NCBI GenBank assembly: GCA_910589415.1
Contig: OU342631.1
Span: forward strand, 61,284,598 to 61,348,597
Reading direction: 5' to 3'
DNA: 64,000 bases
From: Malachius bipustulatus
Lineage: Eukaryota; Arthropoda; Insecta; Coleoptera; Melyridae
The translations under genes and the position numbers were made by a program. Of the stretch, positions 32,833 through 48,298 are shown piece by piece. Position 1 is the first letter of the stretch. Each line of letters begins with the position of its first letter. The notes under the pieces were generated by a model. It saw only the letters and a list, made by a program, of their open reading frames with translations. It ran no database searches and had not been told where the DNA came from.

Positions 32833-33219
32833 AAAATCGTCATTTTTGAAGTTCAAGGCCCTGTACAACGAAAACGGCTCAAGATAGAGAGAAACGGCTT
32901 ACATGTCCCTATTTTAACTTTTCATGTACTATCCTATGATGTAGACCTGACCTGGCCTGACCTGACCTGGCCTGACCCCTTTTCATGTACTATCCTATGA
33001 TGTAGATAAAATGTTTATACAGGGTGATAAAAAATTTGGAAAAATTCGAGATTTTTCCACGCGTCGCCAAATAAAAAAAAAAACACACAAAGAAAGTCCA
33101 AATGTTTCTATACCATAGGATAGTGCATGAAAAGTTAAAATAGTGACATGTAAGCCGTTTCTCTCTATCTTGAGCCGTTTTCGTTGTACAGGACCTTGAA
33201 CTTCAAAAATGACGATTTT
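32833..33219. mobile_element. Fold-back MITE in the spacer (unit 2)
   Basis: Same position and CACT flanks as in unit 1, one base shorter in an A-run. Confidence 0.7.
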
Positions 33220-34605
33220 CACTTATTTATAACTCACAAACTTCTGAATTTAAACACCAACAACTGTAAAAGCCAATCTTATTTTCTCTTCTCATTCCAT
33301 TAAAAAAAACAAAAAAAAAAACTTTGATATGTCCAAAATAAATAATTTTAGGTTGTAGTAGGCACTCTACGACCCTGAAGACCCAATTTAATTTTTACGC
33401 TATTATTACGCTAGGTATACTCTCCTTCTAGGTAAGTGAATGGAAATGAAATCGAAACGTGTTCGTTTTGTTTTTAGCTGTTGTTGTTTTTTCCTTTGAG
33501 AAATGGGGGGGCAATAGCCGGGGCGGGGGGGGGGGTGGGGTGTAAACGGATGACATTTGTTTATGAAGATAAACGGATAGAACGGACGTCGGCGATACCG
33601 ATAGACGTAATGAAAAAAAAATTTCCGAATGAGATCCATTAGAAAATGAAGTGTAAAAATCTCATTATCTCATTGATGAGGGTTGAAAGCAGCAAACTGC
33701 ATCGCAGCGGCATCTATTGGCGAGTAGCGACGGGAGGCACTGACGTCGGCAATCGGAGTACGGACATGGTTCTGTTCCAGTCTTAGTCTGTGCTCGCACC
33801 ACTCGCAATGAAGGACGCTTCTTATTATTGTTTTTGATTGGATGCATGCACTCGCGTGGATGCCAGACTTCTGTGACCAGGTCGAATCTAAGGATTTAAA
33901 GAAATTTAATACTTTTTCCGTCGAACGCAATTTTAACATCAGTAAAAATACAGACTGGCAAAATAGGTAGGTACCTACCTGCCGTATAAATTTGATAGGC
34001 AGCCGAGAGTTTGGCGAGACTTGATTAGTGCGCAGATACTACCCCCGAATCCGTAAATATTTGTTGTCCAATATCAACAATGTGTAGTCGGTGTCCGCGT
34101 TGAAAAAAACAACAAATCAAATATAGGGCAGATAATAATATTTCCGCCGTTCATCGAACATGTAAAAGCTAAGTGGTGACGCTGGTTAACTCGTATCGTA
34201 TTTATTTAAAATACCTACTCACTTATCATTTAAAATATTTAGTATTAAGTGCGCCGCGCCACTGATGCGATTTCTAGTTTGACATGGTGGAACAGTTTTG
34301 ATAAGGCTCGCAAGATGCCTCTCGCCTTCACATGAAAATGGGACGGTACCTATATAGGTAGGTACCTACTTACCTGCTGCCTATACGTTACTTAAAAAAT
34401 CATTCGACGTTGAGGCACCGTTCATTTCGGTCGGTTTAATGAAAAAACATTTTCATCAGAAAAAAAAAGAAAAACGTACCTACCTATAAATATATGTACC
34501 TTATGAAATATGTAAATCGAAAAGCAGAAGAAGGAAAAAAGGATCAGATACGTGTGGGCGGTTTGATTTTAAATGATGAATCCGTTAGTTCTAAAATAAT
34601 AGGTG

Positions 34606-34669
34606 TAGGTAGGTAGGTAGGTAGGTAGGTAGGTAGGTAGGTAGGTAGGTAGGTAGGTAGGTAGGTAGG
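34606..34669. repeat. (TAGG)16 microsatellite, unit 2
   Basis: Sixteen tetramers, the same number as in unit 1. Confidence 0.95.
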
Positions 34670-36054
34670 TATGTAAATAAGTAGGTATAGTTGTTACGTT
34701 TTTACGTTTTTGTCTGCTCGCCTATCTCTTATGAGGTGTTGGACGAGAAATATAGTTAAGCGATTTATTCGCCAAGCAGGTGTTAAAAAAAAGTACATAT
34801 ACATTTTCGGCACAGAAAATGCCCTCTCTCATTTTTTCGCCGACGGACGAAAACCTCTCCCTTCCTCGCGATTTTCGTTCACCTTCATTTCGCCGTTTGA
34901 TTATTAGCTTGTATTATAGGTACGGTTTGTTTTCTTTTTTTAAATTAATCCCGTCTTGTGGGTACTGAGCTTTCTAGGATGGCCTCATTGGGAGAGCAAT
35001 TTACCGTTTACCTACTCATCGGCACTCGTCAACAGCGACCGCAATTTCGCTGCCCTGGAAAGACGGGCATCGTCTTATCGCGTCTGGCCCGAGTGCGCGT
35101 TTATAATTTTTCCCAAGCGATAACGCGATCTTGCGCCGGACGTGAACCCGTCCGATATGTATTCGAGACCGCTCTCGTTTCGATGGTTCGGGCGCACCCG
35201 CCCCCCTTTCCCCAAAGTGATGCGTTTTTTTCGAAGACGAGCGGCAATGTACTCGACGTTCGAAAGGCGAGGAGGAAGGTGCGCGTTAATTTTTTAATCG
35301 TCGCCCAAGCGAACAATCGGCGCCCGGGGCAGTCGCACGGTCGTATGGCTTGTTTGGGCGCCATCCGTCGCCTCACCCCCCTATGGACGTGCGACTTTGG
35401 AGTCCGGTGTGTCCAGTTTTTCCCCGAATTTTGCCCGGCCGAACAAGAAACGAAGGACGGAAACCGTTCGCATCGGAAAAAGAGTCGCCCGATTCGGGGC
35501 GCCTTAACCGGCGAACGGGGCGACAGATCGAGCCGCTCTCGATCGGAAAAGAGAGGTAAAACAGTGCGCTTTAAGGAGAAACAAAAATCGCATTCCGCGA
35601 TGGATCCCGTTTGACGTCGCACCCGTCCAAAGATTAAAGACGTCACGACGGTCGTCGAGAGTGTCCGTGACCGATTGCTTTTTCGCCGGAATCCGAGACC
35701 CCGCGATGACGAGGCTGCATCAACGGACGGGTCAAAGTGTCGACCCTTGGTCGGGGTCATCGCCTCCGACGGACCGTGTAGGACGACGTCGCGGGGGCCC
35801 CTTTTTCGAATCGGTGCAACACGAAACTTTCCGTCGAACATTCAGCCTGCGTATTTTGCGAGCGTCTCGCGTTTCATCTTCGGTTCAGCGCCAGGAGGTC
35901 TACCAAATTCCGTAAAATTTTCGTTGTCAAACCAACAAACGATTTAAAGGTGCCGTTCTAACAGCGACCGAGTCAATCGTACGACGAGAGTGTACCCGAT
36001 CACTTACTTGCTCACTCGAACCAACCCCGCTTCCGTTCATCACGAGATATCGAT

Positions 36055-36729
36055 ATGGCCGACGTATCAGCACAGCAAACAGCCACCTCCGGTGCTGCGG
36101 CAGAGGGCGGCGTTGCCAAAGTTAAGAAGGAGAAGAAAGTCAAGAATCCCCGCTCGAAGCCGTCTCATCCTCCTACATCAGAGATGGTCAACAACGCGAT
36201 CAAGGGCCTTAAGGAGCGCGGCGGTTCTTCGCTGCAGGCGATTAAGAAGTACGTCGCCGCCAACTACAAGGTCGACGCCGAGAAGGTGGCGCCGTTCATC
36301 AAGAAGTACCTCAAGTCTGCCGTCGCCGGTGGATCTCTGGTACAGACGAAAGGGAAAGGAGCGTCCGGATCCTTTAAGCTGGCTTCGTCTGCCGTCTCCG
36401 GTGAAAAGAAAACGACCGCGGCCTCCGCAAAGTCGAAGAGATCGCCGTCCGCCTCCAAACCGGCCAAGCCGAAAGCTGCTGCGGCTTCTAAGAAATCCGT
36501 AGCCGCGTCTCCGAAGGCGAAGAAGGAGAAGAAGTCCGCCGCCGTCTCCAAACCGAAAAAGGTTTCCAAGCCCGCCGCGGCAGCCGCCAAACCGAAAAGT
36601 CCATCCAAAGCGAAAAAATCCAACAAGGCCGGACCGACGAAGAAGCCGAAAGCTCCGAAGCCCAAGTCTGCGAAAGCTGTCGCAAAGACTCCAAAGAAAG
36701 CCGCCGCCTCCCCGAAGCGCAAGAAGTGA
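36055..36729 (+). CDS. H1: Linker histone H1, unit 2
   Basis: Identical to unit 1 H1, 224 codons. Confidence 0.97.
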   Translation: MADVSAQQTATSGAAAEGGVAKVKKEKKVKNPRSKPSHPPTSEMVNNAIKGLKERGGSSLQAIKKYVAANYKVDAEKVAPFIKKYLKSAVAGGSLVQTKGKGASGSFKLASSAVSGEKKTTAASAKSKRSPSASKPAKPKAAAASKKSVAASPKAKKEKKSAAVSKPKKVSKPAAAAAKPKSPSKAKKSNKAGPTKKPKAPKPKSAKAVAKTPKKAAASPKRKK

Positions 36730-36810
36730 GGAGGAGGCGCCTTAAAGATTGCAGTCCTCCTTCCGTGCTCCGTATCGGTGCGGTACTGCGGGAAAAATCC
36801 ACATAAAACT

Positions 36811-36826
36811 GGTCCTTTTCAGGACC
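36811..36826 (+). terminator. H1 mRNA 3' stem-loop (end of unit 2 H1)
   Basis: GGTCCTTTTCAGGACC. Confidence 0.95.
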
Positions 36827-37286
36827 GCAAAATGACGTAAAGACTAGGTTCTAAAATGAAAATAGGTAATACGCACGAACACGGCGAGCCGGCTATCGAT
36901 AATAATAATTGTTCCTTGTCGGTGGAGCGTTGCGAGAACCCCAAAGGGGAGCGTGAGAGGGGAGGTAAATGACGACGTTATGGTATCATCCGATCGTCGA
37001 CGACGCGTCGTCGTTTCGATCTCAACGGTTAGGGAGAATAAAATAAACGAGAGCAGGTAGGACGAAAGAAAATAATATTGTATTTTTTAATTAAAAAATA
37101 CTAAAAAGATTTTGGGCGCAGGAATTAGGGACGATCGAACACATCCGCGTGCATGCCCCCCGGTATCTGTCTGCCGAGGTGCGTTTTGTTTTTGGTTCAA
37201 TGCAGGTTCGGGGTAACTTTTCCCACCTACGTGCGTGTACGTACAAGCGAACAAGAAGTAATCAAAGTCTGGTTACGCTATTTTGT

Positions 37287-37302
37287 GGTTCTGAAAAGAA
37301 CC
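37287..37302 (-). terminator. H3 mRNA 3' stem-loop (unit 3)
   Basis: Canonical on the minus strand. Confidence 0.95.
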
Positions 37303-37357
37303 GGTGGTGATTGACCGGTCGCCGCGATTGGCGACGGCCGAGGGGCGGAAGAAGAAC

Positions 37358-37771
<414 letters not shown>

Positions 37772-38023
37772 TTAAGCTTCAGAAGATCGGAGCAGTGCAC
37801 GCTTCGCAGGACGAACGTTAAAAATCTACGCCGATTTACCCAAACACCGCTATATATAATGAACGGCCGGTTACCGGGGAAAGGAGGCACGCCATTGGTC
37901 GGCTGCTTGCGCGTACGCAGCGATATTTAACACCAACTCTGCTCCACGTTTCGTTCATTCGATCTTCGTGGTCCGACCGAGGCAGTTAGAACTCTCGACT
38001 TCTCCCGCAAGCAAATAAATTAA

Positions 38024-38347
<324 letters not shown>

Positions 38348-38411
38348 GCAACGAAACGTCCTCCGTTTTATCAGCTGAACGACGAAAGCCAACCTCAAAA
38401 AAAAAACACCC

Positions 38412-38427
38412 GGTTCTTTTCAGAACC
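38412..38427 (+). terminator. H4 mRNA 3' stem-loop (unit 3)
   Basis: Canonical. Confidence 0.95.
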
Positions 38428-39000
38428 ACAAAAATTTCAAAGACTTTTGTTTTGTGTCGGCCGTATTACACGTATTACCCTCTTGACGATAAGCAGAGTT
38501 TACGTTGAATCACTCGTTTGAAAATTTTATGACCGTCATTAACGAGATTTACTGCAGGTCTTCAACTCGCAGGTAAGGGTTCGTTCTCGATTGTCCGAGG
38601 TCTACTTCCCCGGTAGCTAAGAACCGACAATCGGTTAACCTGCATTTGCCCCCGGTATTTGCAATAAGGTTTCACCTTCCGTAGAAACGCGTCGTGGGTG
38701 GATATTGAGGTGAATCTTAAAATTTTCAATTAATTGCCACTAGAACTTCGTTTATTTAGTAGACGGTAGGTTAGGTACCTACCCCGTTTAATCCGAATTA
38801 CCGAAAAGAGCCCGAGTAATAAGTATGAGATCCGAAAATTTTCAAATCATGTTGCTACCTCCTGTAACTAAAGCCAAAAACAAAAGTTCGACAAATTAAC
38901 TTTTGCAGGTGGCGAAGCTGTCTGACGCTTTGCGGATTTCCGAGACGTACGTATACTCATCGTTACGAAAAAACTGTGTTGTTGTTGAACGATATTTTGT

Positions 39001-39016
39001 GGCCCTGAGAAGGGCC
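39001..39016 (-). terminator. H2A mRNA 3' stem-loop (unit 3)
   Basis: UCUC-loop form. Confidence 0.93.
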
Positions 39017-39067
39017 GGATGATATTCGGGAAATTTTGTTGTCCGGAGACGGAGACAAAGACACCGC

Positions 39068-39505
<438 letters not shown>

Positions 39506-39736
39506 TCAACTCGAATGCTCGTCCGACCATTTTGAGCTGACGTTATATGTCGTCGCGTGTTCGGAGGCGAGAGCCAATCGGAGCACTCGTACGGCTCGCA
39601 CTCGGTGGGGCGGGACAGACGAGCGACGATCGTCTCTCTTAAATACCGATTTTTAAAAGTCGGCCTCACGATTCGATATCAGACCGTCGCCTTGACAAGT
39701 TGGTCATCCTCTACGACATCATCATCATCATCGATC

Positions 39737-40108
39737 ATGCCACCGAAAACGAGCGGTAAAGCTGCAAAGAAAGCGGGCAAAGCCCAGAAGAACATCTCGA
39801 AAAGCGACAAGAAGAAGAAACGCAGGAGGAAGGAATCTTACGCCATCTACATTTACAAAGTGCTGAAGCAGGTCCACCCCGACACCGGTATCAGTTCCAA
39901 AGCGATGTCGATCATGAACTCTTTCGTCAACGACATCTTCGAACGGATCGCCGCCGAGGCTTCCAGACTGGCGCACTACAACAAGAGGTCCACGATTACC
40001 AGCAGGGAAATTCAGACCGCTGTCCGTCTTCTGCTGCCCGGAGAGTTGGCTAAGCACGCTGTCAGTGAAGGAACAAAGGCCGTCACCAAGTACACCAGCT
40101 CCAAGTAA
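39737..40108 (+). CDS. H2B: Histone H2B, unit 3
   Basis: Protein identical to unit 1 H2B; the leader has one ATC triplet fewer just before the start, so the 5' untranslated region is 3 bases shorter. Confidence 0.97.
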   Translation: MPPKTSGKAAKKAGKAQKNISKSDKKKKRRRKESYAIYIYKVLKQVHPDTGISSKAMSIMNSFVNDIFERIAAEASRLAHYNKRSTITSREIQTAVRLLLPGELAKHAVSEGTKAVTKYTSSK

Positions 40109-40174
40109 GGTAACACAGCTCCTTCCTGTGTTCCTTGTTCGGGTGCCACCGGAAAATTGAGGAAAAAAAAAACC

Positions 40175-40190
40175 GGTTCTTTTCAGAACC
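40175..40190 (+). terminator. H2B mRNA 3' stem-loop (unit 3)
   Basis: Canonical. Confidence 0.95.
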
Positions 40191-41376
40191 ACAAAAATTA
40201 TTGAAACAATTAGGTACCTATTGTTCTCCGCGCACACGCACATCCGTCAAGTTTTATTATTTTGCGTGAAAACAGTATTAGGTAGTTAGGAAATAATAAT
40301 AATGATAATAATACATCACGCTCCGCCCGCTCGACATAATTTACCGCAGGTCTTCGCTCGGCAGGTAAGGAACAATACTATTCCACCCTCAATCGCTCCC
40401 CGAAGTATTTAAATTATTAAATTTTGATTCCAATATTTCCGAAGAAACAAACAAGTCAGTCAGCTGAATGCTCGTGCCTAGGTGAAAGGAGCATTATCAT
40501 GTCCCGACCTCCCCGTACTGTGAGACGTGAAAGCGGGTCACCGAGTTCGCCGAAAATGCTTTTTGCCATCAGCTCTTACCTAGGTAGGTACCTACAAGCT
40601 TCGTTTAGGTGGGGAAATTCATTTTCTCAAGTTCCGCAAGCGTGAGCGCTTATTTGTTTGATCGCCGAAATTAATAATTAAATACCTATTTATCAGTACC
40701 TGCCTGCTTTTTTGCGTACAAAAACCGATTTAAATGGTGGGTACCAGATCTAGTGTATAATTATTATTATTGAACTCGTATAGACCGGCAACGCCGTGCT
40801 GGATAATAATGTAGAGGTGTGTATTCTTGGGCGATATCAGACGTATCGTTGTTATTAAATGAACTGATGGTGTAGGTGCGTCCATCTAGCGGCGGCGTTC
40901 CGTATCGCGCGTGTCCCCGCTAACAGCCGTTTCAAGCCGGAAAACAGAATTCGATACTAGAGAAAGAAACCTGCACGGTAGGAGCAGACTGCAATAGAAG
41001 AAATTATGGAAAAAGATGAAGGGAAATCAAATTAAGAACAACCTACCTACCTATATTATTATAATAATATTTTTTATTATTAGTATTATTATGAGCGATT
41101 ATGGAAGCTTTTATTATTTTGCCAGATACGGAGTCGCTTAAATGGACAAAGTTGTGATGCAATCGGCAACAAAATTTAAAAAAAAATTTATTTTTCAAAA
41201 AGTACGGTGAAATGCGGTGAAAAACTAACTGGAAAATTGAAATGTCTAATTTTTGGTACTTCAGCTGACAGGGACTGCACCGTGAGATATTGTGAGATAT
41301 TTTCGATCGGGAACTGCACCGGTACTTCAGCTGGTGGGGACTGCACCGTGAGATGTTTCCGATCGGGAACTGCACT

Positions 41377-41763
41377 AAAATCGTCATTTTTGAAGTTCAA
41401 GGCCCTGTACAACGAAAACGGCTCAAGATAGAGAGAAACGGCTTACATGTCCCTATTTTAACTTTTCATGTACTATCCTATGATGTAGACCTGACCTGGC
41501 CTGACCTGACCTGGCCTGACCCCTTTTCATGTACTATCCTATGATGTAGATAAAATGTTTATACAGGGTGATAAAAAATTTGGAAAAATTCGAGATTTTT
41601 CCACGCGTCGCCAAATAAAAAAAAAAACACACAAAGAAAGTCCAAATGTTTCTATACCATAGGATAGTGCATGAAAAGTTAAAATAGTGACATGTAAGCC
41701 GTTTCTCTCTATCTTGAGCCGTTTTCGTTGTACAGGACCTTGAACTTCAAAAATGACGATTTT
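41377..41763. mobile_element. Fold-back MITE in the spacer (unit 3)
   Basis: Same position and flanks as in unit 2. Confidence 0.7.
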
Positions 41764-43148
41764 CACTTATTTATAACTCACAAACTTCTGAATTTAAACA
41801 CCAACAACTGTAAAAGCCAATCTTATTTTCTCTTCTCATTCCATTAAAAAAAACAAAAAAAAAACTTTGATATGTCCAAAATAAATAATTTTAGGTTGTA
41901 GTAGGCACTCTACGACCCTGAAGACCCAATTTAATTTTTACGCTATTATTACGCTAGGTATACTCTCCTTCTAGGTAAGTGAATGGAAATGAAATCGAAA
42001 CGTGTTCGTTTTGTTTTTAGCTGTTGTTGTTTTTTCCTTTGAGAAATGGGGGGGCAATAGCCGGGGGGGGGGGGGGGGGGGGGTGTAAACGGATGACATT
42101 TGTTTATGAAGATAAACGGATAGAACGGACGTCGGCGATACCGATAGACGTAATGAAAAAAAAATTTCCGAATGAGATCCATTAGAAAATGAAGTGTAAA
42201 AATCTCATTATCTCATTGATGAGGGTTGAAAGCAGCAAACTGCATCGCAGCGGCATCTATTGGCGAGTAGCGACGGGAGGCACTGACGTCGGCAATCGGA
42301 GTACGGACATGGTTCTGTTCCAGTCTTAGTCTGTGCTCGCACCACTCGCAATGAAGGACGCTTCTTATTATTGTTTTTGATTGGATGCATGCACTCGCGT
42401 GGATGCCAGACTTCTGTGACCAGGTCGAATCTAAGGATTTAAAGAAATTTAATACTTTTTCCGTCGAACGCAATTTTAACATCAGTAAAAATACAGACTG
42501 GCAAAATAGGTAGGTACCTACCTGCCGTATAAATTTGATAGGCAGCCGAGAGTTTGGCGAGACTTGATTAGTGCGCAGATACTACCCCCGAATCCGTAAA
42601 TATTTGTTGTCCAATATCAACAATGTGTAGTCGGTGTCCGCGTTGAAAAAAACAACAAATCAAATATAGGGCAGATAATAATATTTCCGCCGTTCATCGA
42701 ACATGTAAAAGCTAAGTGGTGACGCTGGTTAACTCGTATCGTATTTATTTAAAATACCTACTCACTTATCATTTAAAATATTTAGTATTAAGTGCGCCGC
42801 GCCACTGATGCGATTTCTAGTTTGACATGGTGGAACAGTTTTGATAAGGCTCGCAAGATGCCTCTCGCCTTCACATGAAAATGGGACGGTACCTATATAG
42901 GTAGGTACCTACTTACCTGCTGCCTATACGTTACTTAAAAAATCATTCGACGTTGAGGCACCGTTCATTTCGGTCGGTTTAATGAAAAAACATTTTCATC
43001 AGAAAAAAAAAGAAAAACGTACCTACCTATAAATATATGTACCTTATGAAATATGTAAATCGAAAAGCAGAAGAAGGAAAAAAGGATCAGATACGTGTGG
43101 GCGGTTTGATTTTAAATGATGAATCCGTTAGTTCTAAAATAATAGGTG

Positions 43149-43212
43149 TAGGTAGGTAGGTAGGTAGGTAGGTAGGTAGGTAGGTAGGTAGGTAGGTAGG
43201 TAGGTAGGTAGG
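43149..43212. repeat. (TAGG)16 microsatellite, unit 3
   Basis: Sixteen tetramers. Confidence 0.95.
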
Positions 43213-44597
43213 TATGTAAATAAGTAGGTATAGTTGTTACGTTTTTACGTTTTTGTCTGCTCGCCTATCTCTTATGAGGTGTTGGACGAGAAATATAGTT
43301 AAGCGATTTATTCGCCAAGCAGGTGTTAAAAAAAAGTACATATACATTTTCGGCACAGAAAATGCCCTCTCTCATTTTTTCGCCGACGGACGAAAACCTC
43401 TCCCTTCCTCGCGATTTTCGTTCACCTTCATTTCGCCGTTTGATTATTAGCTTGTATTATAGGTACGGTTTGTTTTCTTTTTTTAAATTAATCCCGTCTT
43501 GTGGGTACTGAGCTTTCTAGGATGGCCTCATTGGGAGAGCAATTTACCGTTTACCTACTCATCGGCACTCGTCAACAGCGACCGCAATTTCGCTGCCCTG
43601 GAAAGACGGGCATCGTCTTATCGCGTCTGGCCCGAGTGCGCGTTTATAATTTTTCCCAAGCGATAACGCGATCTTGCGCCGGACGTGAACCCGTCCGATA
43701 TGTATTCGAGACCGCTCTCGTTTCGATGGTTCGGGCGCACCCGCCCCCCTTTCCCCAAAGTGATGCGTTTTTTTCGAAGACGAGCGGCAATGTACTCGAC
43801 GTTCGAAAGGCGAGGAGGAAGGTGCGCGTTAATTTTTTAATCGTCGCCCAAGCGAACAATCGGCGCCCGGGGCAGTCGCACGGTCGTATGGCTTGTTTGG
43901 GCGCCATCCGTCGCCTCACCCCCCTATGGACGTGCGACTTTGGAGTCCGGTGTGTCCAGTTTTTCCCCGAATTTTGCCCGGCCGAACAAGAAACGAAGGA
44001 CGGAAACCGTTCGCATCGGAAAAAGAGTCGCCCGATTCGGGGCGCCTTAACCGGCGAACGGGGCGACAGATCGAGCCGCTCTCGATCGGAAAAGAGAGGT
44101 AAAACAGTGCGCTTTAAGGAGAAACAAAAATCGCATTCCGCGATGGATCCCGTTTGACGTCGCACCCGTCCAAAGATTAAAGACGTCACGACGGTCGTCG
44201 AGAGTGTCCGTGACCGATTGCTTTTTCGCCGGAATCCGAGACCCCGCGATGACGAGGCTGCATCAACGGACGGGTCAAAGTGTCGACCCTTGGTCGGGGT
44301 CATCGCCTCCGACGGACCGTGTAGGACGACGTCGCGGGGGCCCCTTTTTCGAATCGGTGCAACACGAAACTTTCCGTCGAACATTCAGCCTGCGTATTTT
44401 GCGAGCGTCTCGCGTTTCATCTTCGGTTCAGCGCCAGGAGGTCTACCAAATTCCGTAAAATTTTCGTTGTCAAACCAACAAACGATTTAAAGGTGCCGTT
44501 CTAACAGCGACCGAGTCAATCGTACGACGAGAGTGTACCCGATCACTTACTTGCTCACTCGAACCAACCCCGCTTCCGTTCATCACGAGATATCGAT

Positions 44598-45272
44598 ATG
44601 GCCGACGTATCAGCACAGCAAACAGCCACCTCCGGTGCTGCGGCAGAGGGCGGCGTTGCCAAAGTTAAGAAGGAGAAGAAAGTCAAGAATCCCCGCTCGA
44701 AGCCGTCTCATCCTCCTACATCAGAGATGGTCAACAACGCGATCAAGGGCCTTAAGGAGCGCGGCGGTTCTTCGCTGCAGGCGATTAAGAAGTACGTCGC
44801 CGCCAACTACAAGGTCGACGCCGAGAAGGTGGCGCCGTTCATCAAGAAGTACCTCAAGTCTGCCGTCGCCGGTGGATCTCTGGTACAGACGAAAGGGAAA
44901 GGAGCGTCCGGATCCTTTAAGCTGGCTTCGTCTGCCGTCTCCGGTGAAAAGAAAACGACCGCGGCCTCCGCAAAGTCGAAGAGATCGCCGTCCGCCTCCA
45001 AACCGGCCAAGCCGAAAGCTGCTGCGGCTTCTAAGAAATCCGTAGCCGCGTCTCCGAAGGCGAAGAAGGAGAAGAAGTCCGCCGCCGTCTCCAAACCGAA
45101 AAAGGTTTCCAAGCCCGCCGCGGCAGCCGCCAAACCGAAAAGTCCATCCAAAGCGAAAAAATCCAACAAGGCCGGACCGACGAAGAAGCCGAAAGCTCCG
45201 AAGCCCAAGTCTGCGAAAGCTGTCGCAAAGACTCCAAAGAAAGCCGCCGCCTCCCCGAAGCGCAAGAAGTGA
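44598..45272 (+). CDS. H1: Linker histone H1, unit 3
   Basis: Identical to unit 1 H1. Confidence 0.97.
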   Translation: MADVSAQQTATSGAAAEGGVAKVKKEKKVKNPRSKPSHPPTSEMVNNAIKGLKERGGSSLQAIKKYVAANYKVDAEKVAPFIKKYLKSAVAGGSLVQTKGKGASGSFKLASSAVSGEKKTTAASAKSKRSPSASKPAKPKAAAASKKSVAASPKAKKEKKSAAVSKPKKVSKPAAAAAKPKSPSKAKKSNKAGPTKKPKAPKPKSAKAVAKTPKKAAASPKRKK

Positions 45273-45353
45273 GGAGGAGGCGCCTTAAAGATTGCAGTCC
45301 TCCTTCCGTGCTCCGTATCGGTGCGGTACTGCGGGAAAAATCCACATAAAACT

Positions 45354-45369
45354 GGTCCTTTTCAGGACC
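45354..45369 (+). terminator. H1 mRNA 3' stem-loop (end of unit 3 H1)
   Basis: GGTCCTTTTCAGGACC. Confidence 0.95.
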
Positions 45370-45829
45370 GCAAAATGACGTAAAGACTAGGTTCTAAAAT
45401 GAAAATAGGTAATACGCACGAACACGGCGAGCCGGCTATCGATAATAATAATTGTTCCTTGTCGGTGGAGCGTTGCGAGAACCCCAAAGGGGAGCGTGAG
45501 AGGGGAGGTAAATGACGACGTTATGGTATCATCCGATCGTCGACGACGCGTCGTCGTTTCGATCTCAACGGTTAGGGAGAATAAAATAAACGAGAGCAGG
45601 TAGGACGAAAGAAAATAATATTGTATTTTTTAATTAAAAAATACTAAAAAGATTTTGGGCGCAGGAATTAGGGACGATCGAACACATCCGCGTGCATGCC
45701 CCCCGGTATCTGTCTGCCGAGGTGCGTTTTGTTTTTGGTTCAATGCAGGTTCGGGGTAACTTTTCCCACCTACGTGCGTGTACGTACAAGCGAACAAGAA
45801 GTAATCAAAGTCTGGTTACGCTATTTTGT

Positions 45830-45845
45830 GGTTCTGAAAAGAACC
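45830..45845 (-). terminator. H3 mRNA 3' stem-loop (unit 4)
   Basis: Canonical on the minus strand. Confidence 0.95.
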
Positions 45846-45900
45846 GGTGGTGATTGACCGGTCGCCGCGATTGGCGACGGCCGAGGGGCGGAAGAAGAAC

Positions 45901-46500
<600 letters not shown>

Positions 46501-46960
46501 ATTCGACGTTGTGCCGTCGTTCCGTTCAGTTCGGCAGTTTCTGTGTGCTCCATTAACCTTAGAAATCCGTTCAGATCCCGCCGCCTTTGGCTCCTCCCAC
46601 TTGCTGCCCGAGTCAGCGCTGATTGGATCACCTGATTCTTTCGAGTGATCTGATTGGATCACCTGATTTCGTGACACTAGTGCCCGACCAATCGTCGTAT
46701 CGAATTTAGACTACGCATCGCAGCGTCACCAGTCAACCAACACCCCCTCGCTCCTGCAATCCTCTCAACCGGCACCCCTCCTGCTGCCGGCCGTAAAGAT
46801 TCACTAACTCCAGCACGGGGAAAACATCCCGATAACTGCAGGTGAGCAAAGACCACCCCGTCGAGGGGAATCGGACATCCGATTCTCTTCAAACAACTGG
46901 GAACCTCAATCTATAATACTACAACACTACTCAGACATTACATTACACAAACACAACACA
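46501..46960 (+). promoter_or_regulatory. 5' leader of the jockey-like element
   Basis: It begins ATTCGACGTTG. CTGATTGGATCACCTGATT occurs twice (about 46619 and 46651), each with an inverted CCAAT box; this may be part of an internal promoter. No long frame on the sense strand. Confidence 0.5.
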
Positions 46961-48292
46961 ATGGCCCCTCAGAATCTTGAAGATCTTCAACAAGAAAACT
47001 CCAGCCTCCGACAACACGTAACGGAGCTGGAAGCCAAAATTAAAAAACAAGACGATCTAATCGCCCACATGCTCATTGACATACATACATTAAAAAACCA
47101 AAAAACACAAGATTCAAACATGGACTTCCAGTCAGAGTCGCAGTCAGAACCAGATGCTGACTTCTCTCAATCAGATGACGAAACTTACACAACAATTAAA
47201 AACAAAAACAAGAGACGCAGATTCTCACAGAAATCGTCTCAAAACACCTCTGGAGATGAATACCCAACACTACCTACTACATCACAGACAAAGCTAACTC
47301 CACACCCCAGCAACATTACACACACTAATAATCCACTCACCTCCGCTATAAAGCTCACCCCCACCCCAAAACCTATTACACAACATACCCCTCAAAAACC
47401 ACCCACTTTCAAAACACCTCCAATCATCTTACATGAAAAACAATACTGGAAAGCCCTTTCCAGTCACATCAGATCACAAAACATTCAAATTACACAAGCT
47501 TCAAACACACAGGAGGGAATCAAAATATTCCCCCTAACAGTCAAAGACCATAAATTTATTACAGACGCACTAAAAACACAAAATATACAACATCACACAT
47601 TCCAACTTCCCGAAGACAAGTGCCTGCACATTGTTCTTAGGGGAGTCTCAGAACACACCACCACCAATGACATCTTTGACGAACTGACCGAATTGGGTTT
47701 CCATGTGAGACCCAACAGCGTCAGACGATTCACACGCCCAGACAACACCCCAACACCCTTGGTATCTTTACAGTTACCAAGGAATGAACACACAATTTAT
47801 AACATCACACACATCGACGGGATAAGAATCCGCGTCGAATCACTAAAAACTAAAACACGTCACACACAATGCTACAACTGCCAATCATTCGGACACTCCC
47901 ACAACTATTGCAGGGCTGCTCCCAAGTGCCTTAAATGCGCCAAAGGACACAAGACCATGGACTGCGTCAAGCCAAAAGCTCTTCCGGCTGAGTGCGCAAA
48001 CTGTGGAGGAGCTCACCCTGCCAACTACACAAAATGTCCAAAACACCCATCTCAAATAAACACTCCAAAATCCACTTCACAACCCACTAAACACACTACA
48101 CCCTCCATCTCATATGCCCAAATGGCACAGAACAACACTCCTTCCACCAACCCACCCCCATCCACAGCGATCAGACACAAACCCAACGCACAAAACCCCC
48201 TCGAAAACTGCTTAGCAGTTTTCGAGTCACAAATGCAACACGCGCTGAAGGGCATGCTTGATGCCCTTAAAAACAGCCTCACCCAACACTAA
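46961..48292 (+). CDS. ORF1 (Gag-like nucleic-acid-binding protein) of the jockey-like element
   Basis: The 443-residue protein is expected to coat the element RNA. Residues 4-45 form a leucine/charged coiled-coil pattern (LEDLQQENSSLRQHVTELEA). Then comes a long Thr/Pro/Gln-rich linker, a folded part at about 150-300 that fits the RRM-like region preceding the knuckles in this family, and three zinc knuckles at about 303-370: C-x2-C-x4-H-x4-C, C-x2-C-x3-H-x4-C and C-x2-C-x3-H-x6-C. This set is typical of jockey-clade ORF1. The ATG at 46961 (ACACAATGG) is the first in frame. Confidence 0.9.
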   Translation: MAPQNLEDLQQENSSLRQHVTELEAKIKKQDDLIAHMLIDIHTLKNQKTQDSNMDFQSESQSEPDADFSQSDDETYTTIKNKNKRRRFSQKSSQNTSGDEYPTLPTTSQTKLTPHPSNITHTNNPLTSAIKLTPTPKPITQHTPQKPPTFKTPPIILHEKQYWKALSSHIRSQNIQITQASNTQEGIKIFPLTVKDHKFITDALKTQNIQHHTFQLPEDKCLHIVLRGVSEHTTTNDIFDELTELGFHVRPNSVRRFTRPDNTPTPLVSLQLPRNEHTIYNITHIDGIRIRVESLKTKTRHTQCYNCQSFGHSHNYCRAAPKCLKCAKGHKTMDCVKPKALPAECANCGGAHPANYTKCPKHPSQINTPKSTSQPTKHTTPSISYAQMAQNNTPSTNPPPSTAIRHKPNAQNPLENCLAVFESQMQHALKGMLDALKNSLTQH

Positions 48293-48298
48293 TTACTC